Positions 18,558-27,064 of a stretch of DNA of 54,847 nucleotides are shown here, piece by piece. The stretch comes from Bacteroidota bacterium (GTDB lineage Bacteria; Bacteroidota; Bacteroidia; Bacteroidales; JAAUTT01): NCBI GenBank assembly GCA_020048915.1, contig JAIFLU010000117.1, positions 1-54,847 on the forward strand, read 5' to 3'. Under the pieces are notes generated by a model. It was not told where the DNA came from, made no database searches, and worked only from the letters and a program-made list of their open reading frames with translations. Numbering within the stretch: position 1 is the first letter of the stretch; each line of letters opens with the position of its first letter. The position numbers were made by a program, and so were the translations under genes.

Positions 18558-18769
18558 ATTCTTTTGCGGTTGTATTTCTTCTGATAAGCCTTTTTCTCTG
18601 CATTCAATACTTTGGAGCGATTTCTTTCTGATTTTGCGCCAATGCTGTTTCTCTCTATAAGCATATTCCCCGAACAATTGAATGATGTGGTTATAGAACT
18701 GGGAGTTCCGCAACTACTCATAAATGCAAATAAGGGCAACGATAAAAAATATATTATTCTACGTTTCAT
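18554..18769 (-). CDS. Small hypothetical lipoprotein
   Basis: 71 aa. A clear lipoprotein signal (MKRRIIYFLSLPLFAFMSSC, lipid Cys at residue 20) leads into a short mature part, ending in a very basic tail (KKAYQKKYNRKRI). Family not recognised. It converges with the radical SAM gene and the two stop codons overlap in the palindrome CTAG at 18554-18557. The good signal peptide argues it is a real gene despite its size. Confidence 0.65.
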   Translation of the reverse strand: MKRRIIYFLSLPLFAFMSSCGTPSSITTSFNCSGNMLIERNSIGAKSERNRSKVLNAEKKAYQKKYNRKRI

Positions 18770-18973
18770 CCCAACATGATTTAGATTCCTACCAAATAAA
18801 AACGCTATTTTTTAGAAATAATTACATGTACTGTAAATTTAAGGAATTAAATGGCTCTAATCAACATTCTGAACCAAAATGTACTGGAAGGAATTTTGAC
18901 AAACCCTAATTCGATAATCTTTACAATAAGGAAGTTAAATTATTGATTATTAATTATTTTGAGATGGCATCTT

Positions 18974-19435
18974 CTATTTGGTTGAATTCCTCCAAATCAG
19001 TTTATTTCCTAATCCCAATCGGTTATCCGTCATTTTAATATGCGAGAGTTCTAAAAACCAAAGGGTCGTATTCATAAGTATGGTCCGAGGGAATCTTTTT
19101 AGATAAGCCATATTGCCTTTATCCGACAAATGATTATCCAATATTCTTAGTTTGCCTTCGAACTGAATACCCTGTATTTTACCTGCTATAGTAGTTTCGA
19201 GAACAATACTCCCCGAAACATAACAATTTGCTAAAGCTTCCCTGATATGTCGTGTTTCGATATCCGAAGTAAAAACCAACCCCATCTCATCCTCAAGGAG
19301 CACATAAAAACAATGGGCACACCAGGGTTTATTGTCGGTGCATGTAGCCAGCGTAAGTACATGGTGTTCTTTTAAGAATTTGATAATTTTAATATCGGGT
19401 AAGTTCATAATACGTAACAATTCGTTAACATTCAA
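18974..19435 (-). CDS. YhbP-like (UPF0306) flavin-binding-fold protein
   Basis: 153 aa, same size as E. coli YhbP. It shares the family landmarks: HHVLTLAT near the start, WCAHCFYV, SDIETRH, a VSGSIV...IQGIQFEG segment, YLKRFP, and the C-terminal TDNRLGLGNKLIW. The fold is the split beta-barrel of pyridoxamine-phosphate-oxidase-like flavoproteins; no reaction is established for the family. It stands alone, divergent from ribE, which makes the FMN precursor riboflavin; that link is suggestive only. Confidence 0.8.
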   Translation of the reverse strand: MNVNELLRIMNLPDIKIIKFLKEHHVLTLATCTDNKPWCAHCFYVLLEDEMGLVFTSDIETRHIREALANCYVSGSIVLETTIAGKIQGIQFEGKLRILDNHLSDKGNMAYLKRFPRTILMNTTLWFLELSHIKMTDNRLGLGNKLIWRNSTK

Positions 19436-19505
19436 CTCAAAGTAAATGTATAAATTTGTAATTCGAAATTACCGAATATTTATTGAAACTAAATAATTGA
19501 ATAAT

Positions 19506-20105
19506 ATGTTCTCTGGAATTGTTGAAGAAGCCGCCACTGTTGTTAAGTTGGAAAAAGATAAGGAAAACCTTCATATTACCATGGAGTGTTCGTTTACCAA
19601 TGAATTAAAAATTGATCAAAGTGTCACCCATAACGGTGTTTGCTTAACGGTAGTTAAAAAGGCCGGGAATTCGTATACGGTAACTGCAATAAAGGAAACC
19701 CTCGAAAAATCGAATTTGGGAAAACTACAGCCAGGATTCAAAGTGAACCTTGAACGCAGTATGAGGCTAAACGAGCGTCTTGACGGGCATATTGTTCAGG
19801 GGCATGTGGACCAAACTGCTCTTTGTACTTCGGTTACCGAAGCACAAGGCAGCTGGTATTATACGTTTGAATACGACCCTTCAAAAGGTAATATAACGGT
19901 CGAAAAAGGTTCGGTAACAGTAAATGGTGTGAGCCTTACAGTGGTTAATTCCCAGCATGGTTCGTTTCAGGTGGCAATAATTCCTTATACTTACGAGCAT
20001 ACTAATTTTCACCAAATTCAGATAGGTACGATAGTAAACCTTGAATTTGACATTTTGGGCAAATATGTTGCAAAACTATTGCAGCAGCAATTATCTTTAA
20101 AATAA
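19506..20105 (+). CDS. ribE: Riboflavin synthase alpha chain
   Basis: Dismutates two 6,7-dimethyl-8-ribityllumazines to riboflavin. ATG at 19506 is used because it gives the canonical MFSGIVEE N-terminus; the TTG nine bases upstream is not needed. 199 aa. Two tandem lumazine-binding barrels are visible, each with a GV(C/S)LTVV strand and an SNLGKLQPG or TNFHQIQIG segment. The stop overlaps the first base of the following histidine-kinase ATG, so the two are translationally coupled. Confidence 0.95.
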   Translation: MFSGIVEEAATVVKLEKDKENLHITMECSFTNELKIDQSVTHNGVCLTVVKKAGNSYTVTAIKETLEKSNLGKLQPGFKVNLERSMRLNERLDGHIVQGHVDQTALCTSVTEAQGSWYYTFEYDPSKGNITVEKGSVTVNGVSLTVVNSQHGSFQVAIIPYTYEHTNFHQIQIGTIVNLEFDILGKYVAKLLQQQLSLK

Positions 20106-21196
20106 TGAAAGGCACTTCTCCCCGAAAACTGGCTGTTTATATTGCCTTAATTGCTACCATTGTCGAAGCAATTGTAATAATTGCTGAGTTTTTTCTTGGT
20201 ATGGAAATGCATTGGTGGTACATTCCGGTTGTGCTAGCAGTTCTATTTAGCGGAATATATTTTGCTGTTTATTATATTTTAAACGAATTTATTTACGAAA
20301 AAATTAACCCTATATACAAAACACTCCATAATTATGATTTAGGCCGGAGAGATTTTCGAAAAGCTATGGAGGATAAGCGGTTAATAACGAATGTCGAAAA
20401 CGATGTATCGCATTGGGCATTGGACCGATCCAAAGAAATCAACCAGCTTAAGGAACTCGAAAAGTATCGGCGGGAGTTTCTGGGCAATGTTTCTCATGAG
20501 CTGAAAACGCCTATTTTTAATATTCAGGGATACATTTTAACCCTACTCGATGGCGGGCTCGAAGATGTTTCGATTAACCGCCAATACTTGGAACGAACCG
20601 AAAAGAGCATTAACCGCATGATTAGCATTGTGGAAGATTTGGAATCGATTTCCCGTCTGGAGTCGGGCGAATTGACATTGGATTTCGAGAATTTTAACAT
20701 TGTGGCGCTGGTAGAAGATGTTTATGAGATGCAGGAAATGTTGGCTCATCGTTATGGAGTTAAGCTTCAGTTTGAAACTGGTCACGACAAATCCATTCGT
20801 GTTTTTGCCGATCGGAAGCGAATTGTAGAAGCTGTAAATAATTTAGTGGTAAATTCGATTAAATATAGTAGAAGTGGAGGTGTTACCAGTGTTTCGTTCG
20901 AGGATCAGGGCGATCAGGTATTTATTTCTATTAGCGATACTGGTCTTGGAATTGACGAAAAAGACCTACCCCGCATTTTTGAGCGGTTCTACCGGGCCGA
21001 TAAAAGCCGTTCGCGCGATCAGGGAGGCACAGGATTAGGACTTTCTATTGTGAAGCATATTATGGAGGCCCATCATCAAACCATTCGGGTTCAATCTGCA
21101 ATTGGGAAAGGCACAACATTCACCTTTTCGCTGAATAAAGCTAAAACAAAAAAGGGGGCAGAAAGCAGTAAAAACAAATTAGATAGTATTTCCTAA
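20105..21196 (+). CDS. Sensor histidine kinase, PhoR-like
   Basis: 363 aa. Two membrane helices (about residues 9-31 and 37-60) enclose almost no periplasmic loop, as in PhoR-type sensors. A linker with no obvious PAS domain follows. The H-box NVSHELKTP, N-box NNLVVNSIKYS, G1 DTGLGID, F-box FERFYRADKS and G2 GGTGLGLSIVKH are all intact, so it should be an active kinase. No response regulator is adjacent: upstream is ribE (1-nt overlap) and the downstream gene converges. pstSCAB lies 3.4 kb away. A phosphate role is inference from the architecture and neighbourhood. Confidence 0.88.
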   Translation: MKGTSPRKLAVYIALIATIVEAIVIIAEFFLGMEMHWWYIPVVLAVLFSGIYFAVYYILNEFIYEKINPIYKTLHNYDLGRRDFRKAMEDKRLITNVENDVSHWALDRSKEINQLKELEKYRREFLGNVSHELKTPIFNIQGYILTLLDGGLEDVSINRQYLERTEKSINRMISIVEDLESISRLESGELTLDFENFNIVALVEDVYEMQEMLAHRYGVKLQFETGHDKSIRVFADRKRIVEAVNNLVVNSIKYSRSGGVTSVSFEDQGDQVFISISDTGLGIDEKDLPRIFERFYRADKSRSRDQGGTGLGLSIVKHIMEAHHQTIRVQSAIGKGTTFTFSLNKAKTKKGAESSKNKLDSIS

Positions 21197-22351
21197 TTCT
21201 GCTTCAATTTCAACCAGTAAATCGTCTCGGCAAATATCAGCCTGCACAATTAGCATAGGGGTTCCTCCAAATTCTTTCCGGCAGATTTTACCAACCGATT
21301 CCAAATCGGATCGGTTTTTTACATAAACCCGCACAAAATTATAACATTTAAGAGATTCACAATTGGGATAGAATCTAAAGAGGTTTTCTATGCAAATAAG
21401 CTTCCGTATATTTTCAATTGTAATTTTCGTTTGCCGTTGGGCATCATTTTTCTCTACAGAGTTTTGACCAGAAATAGCTGCCGTTCCCGAAACAAAGAGC
21501 CTTTGAAAATTTGGGGTTGACTGCAATATGGCCCTTTCAAATTCGGGAGGATGCTTTATTGTTAGGTTTGGCAAAGGTTCCCCAACTAAAACCTCCTGGC
21601 TGTATTCGTATGGATTTTTCTGAACCGGGCTTTTTATTGCATAGCAGGAATTGGTATCCGAACGAATGGCACAAAAATCGATTATGATTCCTTCATATTT
21701 TATCCCAATTCCGGTAGCTGCCGGAAATTCTTCCGTTTTACGATATTGCTTATAATACGAATGCCGAACCTCATTAAAAGTCTGGTAGTTTTGTAATATT
21801 CCTGAGGAAGTGGAATGGTTTTGAAGTATTCCTCCAATATAGTTCCATTGACGTACAATATGCTCAAACCTCATTCCTTCTATTTCGAGTACCCGGTGCA
21901 TCATCTCAAATGCAGTTCTGGCTGCAAACTCAGTACTTATGAAACCCTCATTTGCTTCAATACCCGACATCCAAATTTCTTTGTAGTCAGAAGATTCTAT
22001 TACGATATAAGGCAGATCAAGTAATATTTTATATGATAGGGTTCCGGCTTCAGATTTGAGTAGTACTGCTTCACAGGCAATTTTCGTATCGCCCTCGGGC
22101 GATTGGCTTAGGACACTAAAGGTCGGACAACTGGAAGCGTAGTATTTGTACAGACTCTGTTTGATGAATTTCTTCCTTTTCAGAAACTCGACCTCATTTT
22201 CGGAATCAATAAATAGAGTGATTTTATAGATTTCCCCTTGAGATAGAGCCGTTTGATTCACTAAATTTTCGAGGCAATTTGCCCATTCGTTCTCAAAAGT
22301 GTCTTTTATTTTTGGGATTATCGATAAATAAATGGTGCGGAAAGATTGCAT
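21179..22351 (-). CDS. Chorismatase-family protein (FkbO/Hyg5/XanB2-like)
   Basis: 390 aa. The family landmarks are visible in order: VRQWNYIGGI, a YQTFNEVRHSYY segment, FPAATGIG, QKNPYEYS, PPEFERAI, and the RidA-like C-terminal part LFVSGTAAISGQ...QT..T.ENI. Known members hydrolyse chorismate to pyruvate plus a dihydroxycyclohexadienoate or 3- or 4-hydroxybenzoate. Which product is formed here cannot be read off. No signal peptide, so it is cytoplasmic. It starts 8 nt after the stop of the TolB-like heme lipoprotein, and its end overlaps the convergent kinase by 18 nt. Confidence 0.75.
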   Translation of the reverse strand: MQSFRTIYLSIIPKIKDTFENEWANCLENLVNQTALSQGEIYKITLFIDSENEVEFLKRKKFIKQSLYKYYASSCPTFSVLSQSPEGDTKIACEAVLLKSEAGTLSYKILLDLPYIVIESSDYKEIWMSGIEANEGFISTEFAARTAFEMMHRVLEIEGMRFEHIVRQWNYIGGILQNHSTSSGILQNYQTFNEVRHSYYKQYRKTEEFPAATGIGIKYEGIIIDFCAIRSDTNSCYAIKSPVQKNPYEYSQEVLVGEPLPNLTIKHPPEFERAILQSTPNFQRLFVSGTAAISGQNSVEKNDAQRQTKITIENIRKLICIENLFRFYPNCESLKCYNFVRVYVKNRSDLESVGKICRKEFGGTPMLIVQADICRDDLLVEIEAELGNTI

Positions 22352-22359
22352 AATTGGGG

Positions 22360-23844
22360 TTATAGCTTTTTTTCAAATGAAGCTTTTTGTGCTTCCGATT
22401 TTACAATTTTTTCCAGTTTTCTTGGATCAAGGGGTATTTTGGAAGTTACCATTTCGGGTATGTTATACGATTTAAGAAAATGAACATAAAACTCCGGATT
22501 TTTTTGTGGCAGCAAAAAGGGCTTGTGAACTTTCCCCAACGAATCGATGTAGGTAAAGTAAGGACGGGTATAATGTCCGTCGATGCGTCGGCTGCTAAAT
22601 ACCAGCCAGCGGCTTGATGATGACCAGTTATGATAACTCTCCGATTTGTCGCTGTTAATATCTGGCTTAGAGATTTCGCCCGATTTAAGGTTTAGCAAAA
22701 AAAGGTCGCTGTCGTCGTGCCAAATGGTAAAATTCCCATACCGGGAACGAGTATACATTAAATATTCCCCATTTGGCGAAATCCGGGGAAATGAGATGCT
22801 GTAATTGTCGCTTGAGGCATTTATTACGGTATCTACTGTTCCAAACGACTCAGTTGCTGTATCGAAGGAAACCCTTAATAAATCGTATTTAATTTGCTGA
22901 TAATCTTTATACAGTTGAAATTTTGCGCTGCAAAAGTATAGGAACTTCCCATCGGGTGACCAGGTAGGAAAAGTTTCGTAGCTATTCGCCGACGAAATGC
23001 TTTTATGGTTAAATACCTTATTTGTTTCGGCATCGTAAAGTATTAAATCGGAGAGTGTATCTACCACTTCAATTTTTCTGTCGGGAATAGCATGAAAGCT
23101 CTGTACAATGCGGTTTACCGAAAATGCAACATATCGCCCTCCCGGGTGCCATGCCGGATAAACCCCGGCAGATAATGTGCTATCGGTTTTGGTATCTACC
23201 TTGGTAATTTTACCGTTCCTCATGATAATGGTACCGCCATGTTTTGCCCTGACATGAAAAAGCATGGTGTTATGGTTATTTTGGCTGAATGAGTGACAGT
23301 TCATACAGTTTCCATCGCTCATTTCGTTAATCATTACCGGGCTTTCGTTGTAATTCTCCAGGCAGCGCTGGTAAATACCCATTTTATTCCAGGTTTCGTA
23401 TCCAGGCTCAATAAGCCGGTACACCAAATAAGGATCTATTGAATCTAAAGCAATGTGATTGGTAATGGTATTGTACTTTAACCATTGTCCTTCTTTCTTT
23501 AGAAATAAATCTACCTGAATTGATTTCCCACGATTTTGACCCAGCAGCGTTTTCCATTGGTTGATAGGAATAATTATATTGCCATCGGCCGACGATATTA
23601 GGATAGGTTTGCCTATTTCCGCGGAAATTTTAACACTGTATTTTTCAGCTTTTGCGTGAATTGTAAAATTAAGAGGGGCAATATTGGGAGGAAGCGTAAT
23701 ACCAGCATAATCGGGAAAGATGGGTAAGTTCTGGGACACTTCCTTGTAGTTCTTAATATCTCCGGAACAGCCAGTGGTAAATATCAGAAGACCCAGTAAA
23801 ACTGATTGAAATCCGACTTTTATATGGAGTAATTCTTTTATCAT
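22360..23844 (-). CDS. TolB-like beta-propeller lipoprotein with a single c-type heme motif
   Basis: 494 aa. Lipoprotein signal ending in TTGC (Cys26). An N-terminal beta-rich region precedes CMNCH at residues 180-184 (bases 23293-23307), a canonical CxxCH covalent heme site. The C-terminal half repeats PD40/TolB propeller motifs (YPAWHPGGRYVAFS, FPTWSPDGKFLYFC, FPRISPNGEYLMYT, HNWSSSSRWLVFSS). An envelope protein combining one heme with a WD-like propeller; similar Bacteroidota proteins are often labelled cytochrome c biosynthesis protein without evidence. Seven nt separate it from the membrane protein upstream, so they form one operon. Confidence 0.8.
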   Translation of the reverse strand: MIKELLHIKVGFQSVLLGLLIFTTGCSGDIKNYKEVSQNLPIFPDYAGITLPPNIAPLNFTIHAKAEKYSVKISAEIGKPILISSADGNIIIPINQWKTLLGQNRGKSIQVDLFLKKEGQWLKYNTITNHIALDSIDPYLVYRLIEPGYETWNKMGIYQRCLENYNESPVMINEMSDGNCMNCHSFSQNNHNTMLFHVRAKHGGTIIMRNGKITKVDTKTDSTLSAGVYPAWHPGGRYVAFSVNRIVQSFHAIPDRKIEVVDTLSDLILYDAETNKVFNHKSISSANSYETFPTWSPDGKFLYFCSAKFQLYKDYQQIKYDLLRVSFDTATESFGTVDTVINASSDNYSISFPRISPNGEYLMYTRSRYGNFTIWHDDSDLFLLNLKSGEISKPDINSDKSESYHNWSSSSRWLVFSSRRIDGHYTRPYFTYIDSLGKVHKPFLLPQKNPEFYVHFLKSYNIPEMVTSKIPLDPRKLEKIVKSEAQKASFEKKL

Positions 23845-23851
23845 AATCCGG

Positions 23852-25633
23852 TTAATTTGAATTGCTAAATTGCATATAAAACCAGAATGTTCTGCCGAAT
23901 TGAGGGAACAACCATTTTGCTGCTAATTCAGGGGAGTTCCTATACTGAGCAAAAGTTTCAGCATAATCACGAAAGCGCAATTGAGTATCAGAACTAATGG
24001 CATACCCTTCGGGAACATAGTTCTGGCGGGTTATTCCCATATACAATAGCAGCGCTTCTTCAAAATGTTTAGGAATTTGAGAATAGCCAAGTTCTTTCAG
24101 GCGATAGATATTAGCAGCAAATCCTTTTAAATTCTTGTTCAGTAAATAGGATGCCATCAGGTATTCAAATGCCATTCGGTTATCAGGATGGTTTTCGAGA
24201 AGCTTAATAAATCCGATATCGTTGGGGCTAATATCCGAAATAAAATCGTTTTTGGCTACATAATAGCGCTTTTCAAGTAGCTCATTGTCCTGTTGGATTA
24301 GGGTAGTGTCGTCAATGCAATTCTTGTAATGCTTTGCCCAATTGTTATAATACAACGATTGATCAAGAATGGTAAGGTATTTATTTGCCAGGTTATATTT
24401 GTAATGAGCTATGCTTGTCAAAGCTAGTCTTTTTAATAACCGCGGACTTGGCCCTTTGGCTTCCATCGCCTCAAAAGCCCAGCGAAATGCCTCGCTGGTA
24501 TATGATAGTTGATAAAAGACTTCGCCTCCATAAAAAGGAGCGGTCTCGTTTCTTTTCCACTCAAGCCATAACCCGGAAGTGCCCGACTGTTTGTAATTAA
24601 ATAGCTCATTAGCAAAGCGTCCGGTTTTATATAATGCTAAATTTGTATAATACATCACTACCTGGTTCGTTCCCGGATATTTCTCCGAAAGCTGAAGAAC
24701 CTTTTCCCACTGCGATTTCTGAATATGATAATCGATTTCTAAAAAAGCTTCGTTCTTAGGGTCGTAAGCAAATTTTATTACCGAAATCCCTAAAAGGGCT
24801 AAGATTACCAGGCTTATCAACCCATATTTCAGGTTCCAGTTGAATTCAATTGCTTTTACAGAAGTCCTTCTCAGAAAGAAATATACCACAATCAGGGTTA
24901 GGGGTAAAAACAGGAGATGGAGATACAGAAAAAAATTCACATGTGAGAGAGTCCCTATGGAAACTGGAAATAGCCATGCATCTTTTATGTTGATGTAGTA
25001 AATAAATTTCCAGGATAAAAGAGGTATCAGGATTACCAGCATTAAGTAAGCCAGAATGAAATATAGTTTTTTCTGCTCCTCGCGGTAAAAAAGTTCATGG
25101 ATACTAGCCAAAAGTATCGCGATAATAAAATACCCGCCAATGGCGTAATATGAAAGAATTCCAACAGCAATGCCATAAGTAACACGAAGCGTTATCTGCC
25201 TGATTGAAATATATCCTGCAAAGAATGCCAGCGAAAGTATCCAGCCAATTTGAAAATTTATAGTATAGTTAAAACTGCTTTGAACGGCCACCATAAAAAT
25301 GATGGGTAGAAACTGAAATAATATCCCTTTAAACCGATGCACCTTAAGTATGTATCGGATCAAAAAGAACGATCCTAATGCTAACAAAGTTAAAATAGAA
25401 GCAGCAAGCCATGGGTCAATAAAAAACTGGGTAATAAACGTTCCTGCAATATTGGCAAAAGCACCTGGTTTGTCGAAAAAGGCCAGAATGTAATCCTTGC
25501 TAAACAAAAAAAGCTGGTTTTGCTCAAGGTTAATGAGATGATAAGGTATGAAAAACCTGAAATAACCAAAAATAAGCAGGAAGAAAATACTTACGACGCC
25601 TGTGGTTAAATTACTACTCCTTATTTCTTTCAT
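23852..25633 (-). CDS. Polytopic membrane protein, DUF6057-like
   Basis: 593 aa. About ten hydrophobic helices in the first 300 residues, then a soluble C-terminal half (about 290-593) rich in helical repeats with aromatic residues, TPR-like in look. The N-terminal FGYFRFFIPYHLI and the FAN-IAGTFITQFFIDPWLAAS segment resemble DUF6057 proteins of Bacteroidales; the assignment is from memory of the family. No catalytic motif seen. First gene of a three-gene unit with the heme lipoprotein and the chorismatase-like protein. Confidence 0.7.
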   Translation of the reverse strand: MKEIRSSNLTTGVVSIFFLLIFGYFRFFIPYHLINLEQNQLFLFSKDYILAFFDKPGAFANIAGTFITQFFIDPWLAASILTLLALGSFFLIRYILKVHRFKGILFQFLPIIFMVAVQSSFNYTINFQIGWILSLAFFAGYISIRQITLRVTYGIAVGILSYYAIGGYFIIAILLASIHELFYREEQKKLYFILAYLMLVILIPLLSWKFIYYINIKDAWLFPVSIGTLSHVNFFLYLHLLFLPLTLIVVYFFLRRTSVKAIEFNWNLKYGLISLVILALLGISVIKFAYDPKNEAFLEIDYHIQKSQWEKVLQLSEKYPGTNQVVMYYTNLALYKTGRFANELFNYKQSGTSGLWLEWKRNETAPFYGGEVFYQLSYTSEAFRWAFEAMEAKGPSPRLLKRLALTSIAHYKYNLANKYLTILDQSLYYNNWAKHYKNCIDDTTLIQQDNELLEKRYYVAKNDFISDISPNDIGFIKLLENHPDNRMAFEYLMASYLLNKNLKGFAANIYRLKELGYSQIPKHFEEALLLYMGITRQNYVPEGYAISSDTQLRFRDYAETFAQYRNSPELAAKWLFPQFGRTFWFYMQFSNSN

Positions 25634-25730
25634 TACATTGATAAAAATTGGCTCAAAGAAAGCAAAAATTGAGACCCAAATTTAAAAGAAGGATTGGTTT
25701 TAACAAATAATAAAAGTTAGAATACGAAAA

Positions 25731-25763
25731 GCGTCCTAAGAAAGTTAATCTTTCTTAGGACGC
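25731..25763 (-). terminator. Terminator of the DUF4270/barrel operon
   Basis: Perfect 14-bp stem (25731-25744 with 25750-25763) with a 5-nt loop, followed on the minus strand by TTTT. It lies 35 nt after the stop of the barrel gene. Confidence 0.85.
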
Positions 25764-25797
25764 AATGTTGGGTTAAGTTAATGTCTTATTTATTAGA

Positions 25798-27045
25798 CTA
25801 ATCGAATTTAGATCTGACAAACCAAATATCAAGAAGCGAAATATTCAGGTTAATTTTACAGTAGTTTTCGGTAATTATCCCGCCTGCGCCACCCGATCCT
25901 TTTTTCCCCAGCGCAACAGCAAGGTTTATATAAGTTTTACCTTTCGAAACCGGAAATCCTATTCCTGCAGTAATACCAACATCATTCATCTGATTGCCTT
26001 TTATATTCATATACGAATTTTCTTTATACGCACCCAAACGGTAGCGTAGAACATGAAGATAATTGGCGCTTGGTTTATACGAGGGGATATATTCAACCCC
26101 TAATGCATAATTATCGCTGTTTACTAACTGAATAACCGATTTTCCTGGGTTGGACCCTGACCAGTTATTTCGGGTATAATCGCCTGTAATAAGCAATTTG
26201 TTGTAAAACTTCACCGAAGCGCCAAAACCGTAGTACTGTGGTATATAAAAATTACTTTTACTGGCAACATTGCTACTCAGGGTATCTCCGTTGTTATCTA
26301 CAATATTGGTGTTGTGTTTTAGCCGCAACCGGGTTTTATTGCCATAAACCGCACCAACCATTCCTTCTATATTTTTATTTACCTTAAAAGAGTATTGCAG
26401 TCCATAGTTTAAATAGAAATTTCGAAGACGCGATTCATCTGTCACATCAATAGTCCCGGAAAGATAATCGTTCGATGTTTTTTCTGTTTGGGTTATAGAA
26501 CCAAACAAGTAAGAAGCATTTACTCCCAGCGACAGGTTTTTTGTTACTTTAAAAGCATTCCCCCAATATATTTGATTAAGGCCACCTGATCCGCTTACAT
26601 TTATATCCGAATAATTGGTGGTTCCTTCAATTTGTTTTTTGGTATCGATGCTATACCCGATATTACTATAAGGGGTAGCACCAATGCTGCTGGACCACCG
26701 TCGAGTAATCCGAAAACCTAAAGCCAGGTAACTGAAATTCATGTTAAAATTGTTTTGAACCTGAGAGCCATTGGTAAACTTGGAGTAGATACCATTTAAA
26801 CCGGTTTCGGTCAGAAAAATTAAACTATCGAGAGCATGGTACGATGCAGGGTTTATATTGTTGAGTGATGTTTTTGATGGAAGGGCAATACCTGTACCTC
26901 CCATTGCTTTATTTCGTCCAAACCCTCCCGGTTCAATGTACCCAATTCCAAACATGGAGTAAGGCGAGTTCGTATTGTTCTGGGCTTTTACCCCCAAACC
27001 AGTAACCAAGAATAAAAGAAAAACGAGGATATATTTTAAGTTCAT
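25798..27045 (-). CDS. Outer-membrane beta-barrel protein (FadL/OmpP1-like)
   Basis: 415 aa from the ATG at 27045, which gives a signal peptide (MNLKYILVFLLFLVTGLGVKA); an ATG at 27102 would lie inside the preceding gene. The mature start, NSPYSMFGIGYIEPGGFGRNKAMGGTGIAL, has the glycine-rich look of FadL-type barrels in Bacteroidota, and alternating beta strands fill the rest up to a C-terminal VRSKFD. Cargo unknown. It follows the DUF4270 lipoprotein by 19 nt, so the two probably act together at the outer membrane. Confidence 0.78.
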   Translation of the reverse strand: MNLKYILVFLLFLVTGLGVKAQNNTNSPYSMFGIGYIEPGGFGRNKAMGGTGIALPSKTSLNNINPASYHALDSLIFLTETGLNGIYSKFTNGSQVQNNFNMNFSYLALGFRITRRWSSSIGATPYSNIGYSIDTKKQIEGTTNYSDINVSGSGGLNQIYWGNAFKVTKNLSLGVNASYLFGSITQTEKTSNDYLSGTIDVTDESRLRNFYLNYGLQYSFKVNKNIEGMVGAVYGNKTRLRLKHNTNIVDNNGDTLSSNVASKSNFYIPQYYGFGASVKFYNKLLITGDYTRNNWSGSNPGKSVIQLVNSDNYALGVEYIPSYKPSANYLHVLRYRLGAYKENSYMNIKGNQMNDVGITAGIGFPVSKGKTYINLAVALGKKGSGGAGGIITENYCKINLNISLLDIWFVRSKFD

Positions 27046-27064
27046 AATTGTTGAAGGGATTGGT

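Noticed and set aside
18724..18909. 61-codon plus-strand frame between the small lipoprotein and yhbP-like gene
   Set aside because: Overlaps the lipoprotein signal peptide antisense, low-complexity AT-rich composition, no recognisable features.
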